From Halobellus captivus (GTDB taxonomy: Archaea; Halobacteriota; Halobacteria; Halobacteriales; Haloferacaceae), in NCBI RefSeq assembly GCF_003697845.1, contig NZ_RDQE01000012.1, positions 1-64,000 on the forward strand: a DNA stretch of 64,000 nt, given 5' to 3'. The translations under genes and the position numbers were made by a program. The first letter of the stretch is position 1, and every line of letters begins with the position of its first letter. Below, piece after piece: positions 33,404 to 42,384 of the stretch. The notes under the pieces are model-generated. The model was given only the letters and a program-made list of their open reading frames with translations, searched no databases and had not been told where the DNA came from.

Positions 33404-35839
33404 TCAAGAGTTCTCTGTGCCGACGGAGACGGTCCGACCCTCGCGCACGTCCGCCTCGCTGACGGTGACCGTACCCTGATCGCCGAGGTCGTAGGTTCCC
33501 GGATGCGCGACCCGCACCGAGTACGTCCCGGTATCGGTGGGTTCGACGTACCGGCTGTAGGTGAACGACGCACCGGGGACCGACACGTCGGTCGACGCGT
33601 TGAATCGCTCGTCGACCGGCCCGGTTCCGTTGATCGTCGCCCCGGGAACCGGCTTGAAGACGAGATAGCCGCCGTCCGACGACGCGAATCGCAGGCGGTA
33701 GTGGCCGACGCCGTCGGCGCTGGCCGTCGCGCTTCCGTACTCCTCGACGAGGCGGATATAGCCGTCCTCGGGACCGGTTCCCTCGGGAACGTCCTCGAGT
33801 TCCTCGAACACGAGGTAGCCGATCCCCGAGTTGAAGCGATCGTACTCGGCATCGGGAGTCGACGACCCGTACAGCGCTTCGATGTCGTCTTGAACGCTTG
33901 TTCGATACGAATCGCTCTCGCCGAAGACGTGGTAGTTGTAGAACCGCTGTTCGCCCCACTGGCTCGCGACGAACTCGTCGGGCTCGTTCGTCGCCGCGTC
34001 CTCGGTCATCCAGCCGACTGCTTCGACCTGCTCGTCGGTCTGGGCGACCGTGTCCATCGCCGCCGGCCCCAACAGGATCCCGAGGCTCGCGACGAGGAGC
34101 AACATGCCCGCGACGTAGGCGGTCTCCGACGACGGTCGGAAAGCATCCGGAGGTAATCGGTAGCGGGACCCTCCCTCGATCGGAGAGACGGGTGCTGCCA
34201 GATCGATCCACGACAGGAGCCACAGCGCCCCGACCGCGACGAACACCGCGGTAAAGGGCGATAACTCGCCGGCAAACCTGATCTCGAAGAGCGTCACGCC
34301 GAGGAGCGGCCACGCGAACCCGGAGAGGACGAGCCACCGCGGCTCATGTGTCCGTACGCATTGCCAACTGATCCATCCGAGCGCCGGCAGCGCGAGCACG
34401 AGGAACCAGCCAAACATCTCGAGGCTCCCGAACACCACGCCGTAGTCGGCCGACAGGAGCGATCGGCTCTCGGCGATCCCGCCTCGCGCCCCGCCGACGA
34501 TCGTTCCAAACCGGTCGACGAGCCGCCCGAGGACCGCCGGTGTCACCACCCTTGCGCCGACGAACAACCCAGCCCCCCCGACGGCGACACCACCGAGATA
34601 CGCCCGGAGAGACGTGACGCCGAGGAAACGATAGGCTTCGCCGATCGCGGCGACGAGGAGAGCTCCTGTGGCCACCAACAGGGGACTGTACGCGACCGCC
34701 GGATCCAGCCAGCCGTACGACGAATGGATCGCGTGGGTGATCGCACCTCCGAGCGTCAGCCCGCCGACGAGCGGAAGGGCAACTCCCACCGGCGAGTGAC
34801 CGGCCCGCAGATCCGATCCGGACCGGAGGACGGCGTACGTCGCCACCCCGCTCAACAGGAGCGGCGAGCCGTCCCACGAGAGCATCGAGGCAGCGACGAC
34901 GACACCGAACCCTGAAGCGACGACCCACGTCCACGGACTCAGGAGGTGTCCTCGCACCGGGTTCTCGGATACTGAGTCGTCCGCCCGCCAGCGTTCTACG
35001 TCGCGTGCGAGCCACACCAGCGCTGCGGCCATCGCCGTGACCCAGAGGTAATCGAACGGGTGGTGATCGAAGAACCCGATTCCCGAATAGAGGGCGTGTG
35101 CGGGCGTCGCCGCGAGCGCGAGCACCGACAGGACGGCGACGCGCTCGTCGTTCGAGACGACGAGTCCGATCCACGCAACGAGCACGCCGACGCCAACCGC
35201 GGCCGCGACCGGCAGCCACGCGATCGCGGCACCGGATTGCTCGGCCGTCGGTTCCAAGAGTCGCGTCGCCCAGTAGCCGAGCGTATAGACGAGCGGATCG
35301 CCGGTCACCCGGCCACCCAACACGTCCGCGATCGCCTGAAGATCGAACGGAGACGGGTCGGCGGCGAGCAGTCGGTCGACGTGATGTCGATAGTGGTACG
35401 GATCGTTGCCGGGAAGCGCCACCATCCTCTCACGGAACACGGACCGATAGGTGACGAGCCGGAACGCCACCAACACGGCAAGCGACGCGAGCAGCGACGC
35501 TCCGAACGTCGACCGAAACGGGTTCACTCGATCCGTGAACTTCGACCGGAAGGACGATCCGATCGCGGACCCCTCCCCGTTCTCTCCGCCCGACGCGTAC
35601 GCTTCCCCGTCGATCGCGGCCCGGACCGCCCCCCGGTCCGCGACGCGGTAGTCGCCCCCGTCGTCCGCGCGCTCGACGATCCCCCGCGAGACCAGCTCGC
35701 CGAAGGTGCCGGAGTCGACGTCGACGTCGTCGAACGCCCACGCCCCCGACTCGTCCGCCGCGAGGACCGCTTCGAGCGCCTCCTCGATCGCCGGTCGCTC
35801 CGCGAGGAGCTCCCGCGTCGCCGCGTGCGGGTCCGCCAT
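33404..35839 (-). CDS. AglB/STT3-type oligosaccharyltransferase homologue without a visible WWDxG motif
   Basis: An 811-residue protein. Residues 1-90 form a small winged-helix-like acidic domain, followed by about 12-13 membrane segments (about 108-590) and a soluble beta-rich end. STT3 features present are Asp146 in LPGNDPYHYRHHVDRLL and Asp258-His-His in IGFFDHHPFDYLW, the two metal/acceptor sites. The expected WWDYG motif after the membrane part is absent; the corresponding region reads EFVASQWGEQRFYNYH. This fits a divergent haloarchaeal subgroup, so transfer to protein is likely but not certain. The last 60 residues match the relic at 4290-4524. The S-layer glycoprotein gene lies 2 kb away. 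Confidence 0.8.
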   Translation of the reverse strand: MADPHAATRELLAERPAIEEALEAVLAADESGAWAFDDVDVDSGTFGELVSRGIVERADDGGDYRVADRGAVRAAIDGEAYASGGENGEGSAIGSSFRSKFTDRVNPFRSTFGASLLASLAVLVAFRLVTYRSVFRERMVALPGNDPYHYRHHVDRLLAADPSPFDLQAIADVLGGRVTGDPLVYTLGYWATRLLEPTAEQSGAAIAWLPVAAAVGVGVLVAWIGLVVSNDERVAVLSVLALAATPAHALYSGIGFFDHHPFDYLWVTAMAAALVWLARDVERWRADDSVSENPVRGHLLSPWTWVVASGFGVVVAASMLSWDGSPLLLSGVATYAVLRSGSDLRAGHSPVGVALPLVGGLTLGGAITHAIHSSYGWLDPAVAYSPLLVATGALLVAAIGEAYRFLGVTSLRAYLGGVAVGGAGLFVGARVVTPAVLGRLVDRFGTIVGGARGGIAESRSLLSADYGVVFGSLEMFGWFLVLALPALGWISWQCVRTHEPRWLVLSGFAWPLLGVTLFEIRFAGELSPFTAVFVAVGALWLLSWIDLAAPVSPIEGGSRYRLPPDAFRPSSETAYVAGMLLLVASLGILLGPAAMDTVAQTDEQVEAVGWMTEDAATNEPDEFVASQWGEQRFYNYHVFGESDSYRTSVQDDIEALYGSSTPDAEYDRFNSGIGYLVFEELEDVPEGTGPEDGYIRLVEEYGSATASADGVGHYRLRFASSDGGYLVFKPVPGATINGTGPVDERFNASTDVSVPGASFTYSRYVEPTDTGTYSVRVAHPGTYDLGDQGTVTVSEADVREGRTVSVGTENS

Positions 35840-35988
35840 TACCCGTCCGTGTGCGGGCGACCGGGTAAAAGCCTCCGTTGTCGTCGGGTCGGTCGTCCGT
35901 TCGTCGGCCTCGTCGGCGTGCGCCCTCTCCTCGCCCGCCCCGAGCCGGGATCGGGCGTTTTACTCCGACGCGTCGTCACCGGGAGTCC

Positions 35989-36435
35989 ATGGATCGGATC
36001 CGGCTACCGTTGATCCCGCGGGGCGTCCGCTGGGCCGCAGTCGCGCTCGTCGCGCTCGTCATCCTGTCGTACTCGATCGTGCCCGCACCCGGAAGCGGGA
36101 CGTTCCGCACCGGCCCCTTCGGGCTGCTCGGCTACTCCACCTGGCTCCACCTGCTCGCGTACGGCGGGCTCGCCGCGACGCTCGCGTACACCCTCCACGA
36201 CACCCCGCGGCCGGACTGGCAGGTCCTCGCGCTCGTCTTCCTCGCCGTCGCCGCCTACGGGGCCGGGATCGAGCTGCTCCAGTCGACGCTCACCGCCCGC
36301 ACCGCCGCCTACGACGACGTCCTCACCAACGCCACCGGCGCGGGCCTCGCCGTCGTCGGCTGGCGACTGGTCACGCGCTACGTGCGCTTCTATCGCGCCC
36401 GGCGAGTGGCGGACCTTCGGGTTCCGGTGGAGTAG
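35989..36435 (+). CDS. VanZ-like membrane protein
   Basis: A 148-residue protein with four hydrophobic segments. I take the ATG at 35989 (MDRIRLPLIPRG). The VanZ pattern is visible: LVILSYSIVPAPGSGT, WLHLLAYGGLAATLAYTL (His52 region), YGAGIELLQSTLTARTAAYD (Glu-Gln motif, about 95-115) followed by DVLTNATGAGLAV. The biochemical role of VanZ-like proteins is poorly known. Single gene. Confidence 0.8.
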   Translation: MDRIRLPLIPRGVRWAAVALVALVILSYSIVPAPGSGTFRTGPFGLLGYSTWLHLLAYGGLAATLAYTLHDTPRPDWQVLALVFLAVAAYGAGIELLQSTLTARTAAYDDVLTNATGAGLAVVGWRLVTRYVRFYRARRVADLRVPVE

Positions 36436-36447
36436 GGAGATCGGTCG

Positions 36448-37008
36448 TCAATCCTCGAAATACTGCTGCCGAAGTCGATCGACGTACTGCGCGTCCCAGC
36501 CCTTGGTTTCGACGTAGTAGGTGAGCGTGGCCGCGACGTATTCCGCGGGGAGGGCCTCTCGGGTCGCGAACGTACAGAGGACGTGTGGCGTCGTGAACAG
36601 GACGTTCCGATCGTCGAGCGCGAGAGTGATAAGGAGGTAGTTGGTCGTATTGAACTCGTCAGTGATGAATAGGTCTGCCTCCAACTCGTTGGCCAGCCGG
36701 ATACAGTCGGATTCCCCGCGATCGAGGCCGTAATCGAGCGGATCGCCAGTGTAATCCTCGACGTCGTGCGTCGTCAGATGGTGTGCCGCCTGGAACACGA
36801 GGTCGGCGGCCACGGAAAGCAGATCGCCGCTCCCCGTCGCGTCGGTGAGCTCTCCGAGGACGCTTTCGGGGACGTGAACGTCATACGCCGAGAGGAGGGC
36901 TTTGAAGGGATCCGCGCCGGAGGGGGCCTTCGGACGACCGTCAACGACGGGGAGCGCCAGGTTCAACAGAACGTTGGTGTCAACGACGGCAACGGCTTTC
37001 TCCGACAT
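36448..37008 (-). CDS. PIN-domain toxin
   Basis: A 186-residue PIN protein. Active-site acids: Asp10 in AVAVVDTNVLLNLAL, Glu55 in VPESVLGELTDA, Asp101 in RGESDCIRLANEL, and Asp113/Asp117 in LFITDEFNTTNYLL. The C-terminal 50 residues (PHVLCTFATREALPAEYVAA) extend beyond a minimal VapC. It starts 2 bases after the stop of the antitoxin gene upstream and looks intact. Confidence 0.85.
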   Translation of the reverse strand: MSEKAVAVVDTNVLLNLALPVVDGRPKAPSGADPFKALLSAYDVHVPESVLGELTDATGSGDLLSVAADLVFQAAHHLTTHDVEDYTGDPLDYGLDRGESDCIRLANELEADLFITDEFNTTNYLLITLALDDRNVLFTTPHVLCTFATREALPAEYVAATLTYYVETKGWDAQYVDRLRQQYFED

Positions 37009-37010
37009 CC

Positions 37011-37406
37011 TCAGGCGTGTGACTCGTCATCCGACGGTTCGGACGGTGGAGGGCCCGTCCATTCCGGGACGTCGCCATCGTAGAAGACATCGTCGCTCGG
37101 GAGGTCGTCCTCGAGTTGGGGCATAGGAGGTGTCCGATCGATCGATTCCCGCAGGAGTTTCATTCGGAGGGCTTCCTCACGGCCGAGGACCGTTTCGACG
37201 GTGTCGTACTCGACACGACCGTCGTAGTAGGCGTCGCCGAGACGCCGCCGGAACTCCTCGTCGTTCGCGAGCTCCTTGAGTTCGTCCTCAAGGGCATCGA
37301 TGAGGAGACGCGTCCGTGAAACGTCGAGGACCTCCACGACGCTATCGGCCCGTTCGATGAGGGACTTCGGGGCGTTGAAATCGACGCGGGTTTTCTCTTC
37401 GGCCAT
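37011..37406 (-). CDS. Ribbon-helix-helix antitoxin of the PIN module
   Basis: A 131-residue protein with start MAEEKTRVDFNAPKSL at 37406. Residues 6-45 form a ribbon-helix-helix: TRVDFNAPKSLIERADSVVE, then VLDVSRTRLLIDALEDEL. The rest is a charged helix and an acidic, proline-rich tail (MPQLEDDLPSDDVFYDGDVP), likely the toxin-covering part. A perfect 7-3-7 palindrome lies 8 bp upstream of the start, the probable autoregulatory operator. Confidence 0.8.
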   Translation of the reverse strand: MAEEKTRVDFNAPKSLIERADSVVEVLDVSRTRLLIDALEDELKELANDEEFRRRLGDAYYDGRVEYDTVETVLGREEALRMKLLRESIDRTPPMPQLEDDLPSDDVFYDGDVPEWTGPPPSEPSDDESHA

Positions 37407-37413
37407 CGATCGA

Positions 37414-37430
37414 TGTGTAGATCCTACACA
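37414..37430. promoter_or_regulatory. Palindromic operator of the PIN module
   Basis: TGTGTAGATCCTACACA consists of two perfect 7-bp arms around ATC. It lies 8-24 bp upstream of the antitoxin start and overlaps the region where the promoter is expected (ACATACATAGG follows on the plus strand), consistent with repression by the ribbon-helix-helix antitoxin. Confidence 0.6.
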
Positions 37431-37575
37431 TACATAGGTTCGTCGCCGCTGCTCTCTCGTCACGAGGAGGAGTTCCGTTCCGACCGAAGCCGCCGCTGGC
37501 CGACGTAGCGCGATAAAGAAATCCCGCGAGGATGACCGGCGCGGGGCCGGTGGTTAGTTCGACGGAGTAGCTGCC

Positions 37576-40359
37576 TTAGTCGCGACGGCGCGTCGCGAGC
37601 AGGGCAGCGGCGATGAGCGCCACGAGGGCGACGAGCGCGCCGAAGCCGGGCGTGCTGTCGTCCGTCGAGTCGTCATCGGTGGAGTCGTCCGTGGAGTCGT
37701 CCGAGGAGTCGTCAGTACTGTCGTCCGTGGAGTCATCGGTGGAATCGTCCGTGGAGTCGTCAGTACTGTCGTCCGTGGAGTCGTCGGTGGAGTCGTCCTC
37801 GCTGTCATCGTCGTCGCCACCGTCGTCGGGGGCTTCGACGGTCAGCGTGGCCGTCTGGCTGTCGTCGTCGGTGAAGACACCGTGCTCGTAGTCACCGGGG
37901 TCGAGACTCGACGTGTCGACATCGGTGTACTCGACCGTGGTGTCCTCGCCACCTTCCAGTTCGATGTCCTGGTCGGCGATGACATCACCGTCGATCTGGA
38001 ATTCGACGGTCTGGGTCGCGGTTTCATCGCCCGTGTTCTCGATCGTCGCGGAGACGTCGATGGCGTCACCCTGTGTGACGCTACCGGGCGCGCTGAGGTC
38101 GGAGACCGCGAAGTTCGCGGGAGCCTCCTCCTCAACGAGCACCATGTCGGAGCTAGCGATGGAGCTTCCGGCAACACGGAAGTTTATCGTTCCCTCGTCA
38201 CCGACCGAGCCGGCACTGAGGTCGAGTTCGGCTTCGAACGTGCCGTCTTCACTGACATTGAACTCATCAGCCGTCTCGACGAACGAGGGTGAGACACCCT
38301 GTGCAGACCGGACGCGAACGCTCACGTCCGAGCCGGGCGCAACGTTGGTCTCACCGGAGACCGTCGCACCCTCTTGTGCGACGATCTGGACTTCGTCGTC
38401 CTCGTTCTGGTTGTCGAACGTGGCGTCGCGATCTTCGAGCGTGAACTCGGCAGACTCGCTCTGGACGTTCTCATCGCCAGCCTGGAAGTAGGGGAAGGCG
38501 TCTTCGACCTCACCGAATTCGAAGCGCTCGTCCTCATCCGTGTCGTACTCAAGTTCGGCGGTGAAGTCGTCACCGTCCTCGACGGAGCGGTCGAACGTGT
38601 CACCGGAACTCGTGTCGGCGATGATGTACATCTCACCGTTCTCGTTGTCGACGAGAACGAAGATGTCATCGTCACCAACGTCGCCACCGGCGAAGTCGAG
38701 TGCCACCGGGTCCTGGTTGCCGGTCGCGTCGGTCGACTCGACTTCGAGTGTCACGCCGTCCATGCCGTTGAGGTCGGCGATCGTCTGAGCGCTGAAGCCG
38801 TCGTTAAGATCATCGAAGCCGTTGTCAGACTGATTGACCATCTGGCCGTAGATGCCGCTGGCTTCAACCTGAACGATGAGCTGATCGTCGATGGCGATGT
38901 CCGACCGCTGGGTCACCGTTTCGAGGACCTCGTCGAGCTCGTCGTTCTCGTCAGCGTTGTTGCCCGGAGCAGTCCACGTCTGGATGTTGTCGATGCCGGG
39001 CTCAGTCAGATCGACCGTCGCGAGACCGATCTCGTCGTCCAGCTCGGACTCATCATCGTCGTTCACGACGAACTCGTTGTTCCCGTTCGCGGCGATATCG
39101 TAGTCAGTCGGCTGAAGCGGACGCGTGAGCTGTTCGTCAACGAGGTCGGCTTCAGCGTTGTCGATCAAGTCGAGCGCTTCGAGGTAGTCCTCGAAGTTAC
39201 CGTTACCGTCACCGTTGAGATCGTTACCATCCTCGTCAACGTAGGATGCGTCTTCTTCGAAGTCGCCGCCGTGGATCTCACTTCCGATGATGTCCTCTTC
39301 ACTGTCGTAGACATCCTCGAAGTCAGCATCCTCATTCCCGAGGGTACGGGTGTTGGCCTGGAAGGTTACTTCATCGTCGTCGTCGTCGTCCTCAAGATAG
39401 AGGACGTCGATGAACCCGGCATCCTCACTACCGAACTGAACCCAGGTGTTGTCGGTATCGTCGAGTTCGACGGTCACGTTAACAACGTCGCCTGCGGTCT
39501 GTGTGTAGACGCTCTGGCTGAAGGCCGCGGAGCGGTCACGCTCGGTAACCGTAATGTTCGCGGTGTCTTCGGCTTCCGTGTCGGTGACCTCGAAGGTGAA
39601 CTCGTAGTCACCGGCGTCGATGTCCGAGAAGTTAGCCTCGAACTCGTCGTCCTGGAAGTTAACGAGGACAACCTTCTCGTCAGCGTCCTCCTCCTCGGGG
39701 TCGTAGACAGCCACGTTGAAGTTACCAGAGTTGCGACCGTCAGTCAGATCATCCGAAGTCACCGGATCATCTGCAGCATCGCTGTAGCTGTTGTCCTGAT
39801 TAGTGTTGAGGATGTTGTACAGTTCCTCGTCGTCGAGGTCACCATCAGCACTCACGTTGAGGCTGTATTCGCCACGGTTCGAGGAGATATCAAGGTCGGT
39901 CAGGGCGTTCTGCCCTTCGTCAGTGACCTCGTCGTCGTCGAACTCAGTACTGAGGTCTTGGACACGAACCTCGAAGGTTTGGTCCAGACTAGGCGTCCGA
40001 CTTAATTCCTCTCCGGAGACGAAGTAGTCGTCTGCTTGGAGATCGTCAGTATCGTAGGTGATCTCCCCGTCATCGCCTGGGTTAGCATCTTCGACGAACT
40101 GACTGTTAGTGACCTCGCCATCTTCGGTTTCAGTCACTCGGCGAATCTGGTAGTCGCCATCTGCGTCGTTAAGATCGACTGTCGATACATCTTGACCCTG
40201 ATACGGGCTGGCAGGATCATAACTGATGTCTGCATGTGAATTCGCCGCTGCCGCAGCGGGAGCCGCTGCGAAACCGGCAGCAACCATGGATAGTACCATG
40301 ACTGCCGTGAAGAAGACCGCATTGGCCTTCTTCCGTGTTGAGTTATTGTCGTTTGTCAT
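37576..40359 (-). CDS. S-layer glycoprotein with PGF-CTERM anchor
   Basis: A 927-residue, extremely acidic surface protein. The start MTNDNNSTRKKANAVFFTAV at 40359 is preferred over an ATG 9 codons upstream. A signal peptide ends near AAAPAAAAANSHA. The body has repeated beta-rich segments with several NxS/T sequons (for example NFSDID, NVTVEL, NVSADG). Near the C-terminus a low-complexity stretch repeats DDST about ten times, the usual O-glycosylated spacer. It is followed by TPGFGALVALVALIAAALLA and TRRRD, the signal cut by archaeosortase A. The artA gene is in this window at 62214. The architecture is that of haloarchaeal S-layer glycoproteins of the HVO_2072 type. Confidence 0.93.
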   Translation of the reverse strand: MTNDNNSTRKKANAVFFTAVMVLSMVAAGFAAAPAAAAANSHADISYDPASPYQGQDVSTVDLNDADGDYQIRRVTETEDGEVTNSQFVEDANPGDDGEITYDTDDLQADDYFVSGEELSRTPSLDQTFEVRVQDLSTEFDDDEVTDEGQNALTDLDISSNRGEYSLNVSADGDLDDEELYNILNTNQDNSYSDAADDPVTSDDLTDGRNSGNFNVAVYDPEEEDADEKVVLVNFQDDEFEANFSDIDAGDYEFTFEVTDTEAEDTANITVTERDRSAAFSQSVYTQTAGDVVNVTVELDDTDNTWVQFGSEDAGFIDVLYLEDDDDDDEVTFQANTRTLGNEDADFEDVYDSEEDIIGSEIHGGDFEEDASYVDEDGNDLNGDGNGNFEDYLEALDLIDNAEADLVDEQLTRPLQPTDYDIAANGNNEFVVNDDDESELDDEIGLATVDLTEPGIDNIQTWTAPGNNADENDELDEVLETVTQRSDIAIDDQLIVQVEASGIYGQMVNQSDNGFDDLNDGFSAQTIADLNGMDGVTLEVESTDATGNQDPVALDFAGGDVGDDDIFVLVDNENGEMYIIADTSSGDTFDRSVEDGDDFTAELEYDTDEDERFEFGEVEDAFPYFQAGDENVQSESAEFTLEDRDATFDNQNEDDEVQIVAQEGATVSGETNVAPGSDVSVRVRSAQGVSPSFVETADEFNVSEDGTFEAELDLSAGSVGDEGTINFRVAGSSIASSDMVLVEEEAPANFAVSDLSAPGSVTQGDAIDVSATIENTGDETATQTVEFQIDGDVIADQDIELEGGEDTTVEYTDVDTSSLDPGDYEHGVFTDDDSQTATLTVEAPDDGGDDDDSEDDSTDDSTDDSTDDSTDDSTDDSTDDSTDDSSDDSTDDSTDDDSTDDSTPGFGALVALVALIAAALLATRRRD
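37665..37805 (-). repeat. Coding repeat for the DDST spacer of the S-layer protein
   Basis: Tandem 12-bp variants encode D-D-S-T about ten times just before the anchor. Larger 60-bp blocks containing GTCAGTACTGTCGTCCGTGG recur, which indicates slippage or unequal crossing-over within the gene. Confidence 0.8.
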
Positions 40360-40524
40360 AGTTTGTTTCGTTCGTTCGCATCGCATCAGCGGCTTTCTCT
40401 TGACCTTCGAGACACGCCCGATCGTCGTCGCCTACCATGTCTCGTCGTACGGCCGGACTCGGTCGGAGGTTACTCGTCCACTGACGCATTTGGGTAGGGG
40501 TTGCAACCGTGTGTTCAAGCGTTC

Positions 40525-40535
40525 GGTATATATGC
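40525..40535 (-). promoter_or_regulatory. TATA-like element of the S-layer gene
   Basis: On the minus strand the sequence reads GCATATATACC. The expected transcript start lies about 25 bp downstream (near 40500), leaving a leader of about 140 nt in front of the ATG at 40359. A long leader is unusual in haloarchaea but has precedent for abundant S-layer mRNAs. Confidence 0.45.
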
Positions 40536-40621
40536 TTTGTGTGATTTCCTCGAATCGTGTGAACACGCCACAAGCGAGTCTGACCCGCGTCAGACGCTCG
40601 TTTTCGGTTCTGAGAACGTCC

Positions 40622-40726
40622 CGCTCGGTCGAGGCGGAGCGAGTCGTCGTCGCAACGCCTCGCGTGCGCGAAGGTGGCCTCGACGAAGGCGTTCATCGAG
40701 CGCTGGCGTACTACGACATCGAGTGA
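40622..40726 (+). pseudogene. Possible relic of a DUF433-type antitoxin
   Basis: The plus frame ends EGVHRALAYYDIE with a stop at 40724-40726. V.RALAYY is the usual C-terminal signature of DUF433 antitoxins. The preceding VVVATPRVREGG could be the start of the same family with the middle missing. The 36-bp sequence in this relic recurs at 41790 and 43916. The assignment is weak. Confidence 0.35.
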
Positions 40727-40762
40727 AGCGGGACCGAATCGTCGACAGTCCGTTCTCGCTGC

Positions 40763-41122
40763 TCAATCCTCGTCGGGTGGCTGCTTCCCGTGGGTATCGA
40801 GATAGGCCCTCACGAATCGCTCCCAGTTGTGCAGTAGATACTCGTCCGCTTCCCAGACGTTCGAGAGTTGGACGTCAAAGTCCTTCCTCTCACTGTCCCG
40901 TTCTCGATAGTACCGATCGACGTGAATATTCCCTTCCTCGTGCGTACTGTCATCGACTTTCGCCACCTCAACGACGGTTCCATCCGACGACTCGAAGAAC
41001 AGGACGACGGCAAAGGAGTCGACGTGATTGATATCCGGGTCTGCCCGTACACCGATCTGAGAGACGACTCCTCGTAGCCTTCCTGCCTCATACAGGTAGT
41101 CAAAGTCATATCCTTCAGTCAT
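40763..41122 (-). CDS. Small uncharacterised protein, possible TumE-like toxin
   Basis: A 119-residue acidic protein: GVVSQIGVRADPDINHVDSF, AVVLFFESSDGTVVEVAKVD, EGNIHVDRYYRERDSERKDF, and DEYLLHNWERFVRAYLDTHG. The strand-rich first half, the central H.DRYYRE and the C-terminal N-W-x-R-F helix recall small haloarchaeal TumE/DUF7718-like proteins that are usually partnered with an HTH gene. Such an HTH gene (41284-41649) is divergent across 161 bp. I cannot assign a function. Confidence 0.6.
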   Translation of the reverse strand: MTEGYDFDYLYEAGRLRGVVSQIGVRADPDINHVDSFAVVLFFESSDGTVVEVAKVDDSTHEEGNIHVDRYYRERDSERKDFDVQLSNVWEADEYLLHNWERFVRAYLDTHGKQPPDED

Positions 41123-41283
41123 GATGTGATATCAAACGCTAGAGAACGGTCCTTGCTCGACTTCACAGATCACTCGAATTTGAATATATTGATCTCGATC
41201 GTGAGGTCTATTTTGCACGGGTAACGATACGATCGAGTACCTTTAAGCCGTTGAGGTTCATACACAACGTATGGGTGGAACTG

Positions 41284-41649
41284 ATGTCTGATGCGAGTTC
41301 GGGGAGCCATCCCGGGAACACGTCCTCCGACACCGCTGATCGTGACTCACTCCGAGCGAAGATGGCACGTTCCCTCGCCCGGGGCGGGATGGACGGCGTC
41401 CAGGTCATTAGCTGGGAGAGTGCGAATACGGTCCTCACGCCGAAACGACGTGAGATCGTCGAGACGCTCCGGCAGGGGGACGTCGAGTCGGTTCGAGGCC
41501 TCGCGCGGAAGCTCGATCGAGATAAGGGCCAAGTCAGCCGAGACCTGGCGGACCTCGCCGAGATCGGTGTCGTCCGATACGAGAAGAACGGGAACGCGAA
41601 ACGACCGACCCTCACGCAAGACCACGTCGTCGTCGAACCCATCGTGTGA
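41284..41649 (+). CDS. HVO_A0114-type helix-turn-helix protein
   Basis: A 121-residue DNA-binding protein. I use the ATG at 41284 (MSDASSGSHP). The winged helix is in LTPKRREIVETLRQGDVESV, GLARKLDRDKGQVSRDLADL, and EIGVVRYEKNGNAKRPTLTQ (about 55-110), ending DHVVVEPIV. It is the likely regulator or antitoxin for the divergent 119-residue gene. AT-rich ATTTGAATATATTGATC and CCTTTAAGCC between them are candidate promoters. A partial copy of its central region recurs at 42964-43072. Confidence 0.75.
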   Translation: MSDASSGSHPGNTSSDTADRDSLRAKMARSLARGGMDGVQVISWESANTVLTPKRREIVETLRQGDVESVRGLARKLDRDKGQVSRDLADLAEIGVVRYEKNGNAKRPTLTQDHVVVEPIV

Positions 41650-41938
41650 GAGCCCCGAGACCCGTTTCCGGTCTAAACCACCACTGTTCAGTTACGACCC
41701 TGTGAGCCGCCGAAATTCGCCGACGCGATCCGGAGTCTAGAGCTTCTCGTCGCTTTCGGCCGATCGGTACCGCTCGGTCGAGTCCCCGGGAGTCGTCGTC
41801 GAACGCCTCGCGTGCGCGAAGATGGAAGTATGGAGGGAAGGAAAGGAAGGAAAACGAACGTCGGATCGAGTCGGACCCGACTGGGAACGAACGAGTTCTC
41901 TCGCTCTCGTGTCGTCCGGAACACTCGGGAGGCATCGT
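41650..41938. other. No intact gene; contains one copy of a 36-bp repeat
   Basis: No convincing gene on either strand. The block at 41790-41825 (with GAACGCCTCGCGTGCGCGAA) is shared with 40641-40676 and, slightly diverged, with 43916-43950. A nearby TTTCGGCCGATCGGTACCGC resembles 44887-44906. Confidence 0.5.
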
Positions 41939-42382
41939 CTATTCACTGGAAGAATATGCTGGGATCTTCGTTTCGAACAACCGCTGAAGCGCGGTCCACA
42001 GGATCTCCGTCGGAACGGATTTTGTGAAGCCTGCGCGTAAACGATCCGCTTCCCCTGTTTTTCGATGTTCGTACTGGAAGTGTACCGAACCGAGATCTGG
42101 ATGATCCTCGTCGCGATGCCACCCACAATTGAAGCCCGTGTTGGGGTCAGCGTAGTGTATTCGATAGTATTCCGTACCCCGTCGAAACCGCCACTCCACT
42201 TCGAGTATTGGGGAGTCCGGACCGGTCGGTGGGTCGATTCGATCGGGAGCGACGTTCGCCCGAACGAACTCCTTCGAGATACTGTCCGGCTCGAACCCGA
42301 CGGTCGTGATCTTGGGATGTCGATTCAACACGTCACGAAGCCCGTTGTAGACGGAGGGGTCGATCGTTCCTGGCAACCCCAT
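41939..42382 (-). CDS. TumE-like small protein, probable toxin of an HTH module
   Basis: A 147-residue protein; the start at 42382 (MGLPGTIDPS) lies 2 bases after the stop of the HTH gene upstream. The core ILEVEWRFRRGTEYYRIHYA, then NCGWHRDEDHPDLGSVHFQY (residues about 75-115) with several His, Arg and Asp residues, resembles TumE/DUF6516 toxins. The C-terminal helix is SVPTEILWTALQRLFETKIP. The toxin role is inferred from this likeness and the tight pairing with an HTH gene. Confidence 0.65.
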   Translation of the reverse strand: MGLPGTIDPSVYNGLRDVLNRHPKITTVGFEPDSISKEFVRANVAPDRIDPPTGPDSPILEVEWRFRRGTEYYRIHYADPNTGFNCGWHRDEDHPDLGSVHFQYEHRKTGEADRLRAGFTKSVPTEILWTALQRLFETKIPAYSSSE

Positions 42383-42384
42383 CG

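Noticed and set aside
37665-37805. Regular short repeats that could suggest a CRISPR array
   Set aside because: There are no spacers of constant length; the repeats are in frame and code for DDST units of the S-layer spacer.
38374-40005. Open frame of 543 codons on the plus strand, antisense to the S-layer gene
   Set aside because: It is the mirror of an acidic, GC-rich coding sequence. The sense strand has a signal peptide, sequons and a PGF-CTERM end, while the antisense product has no recognisable domain.
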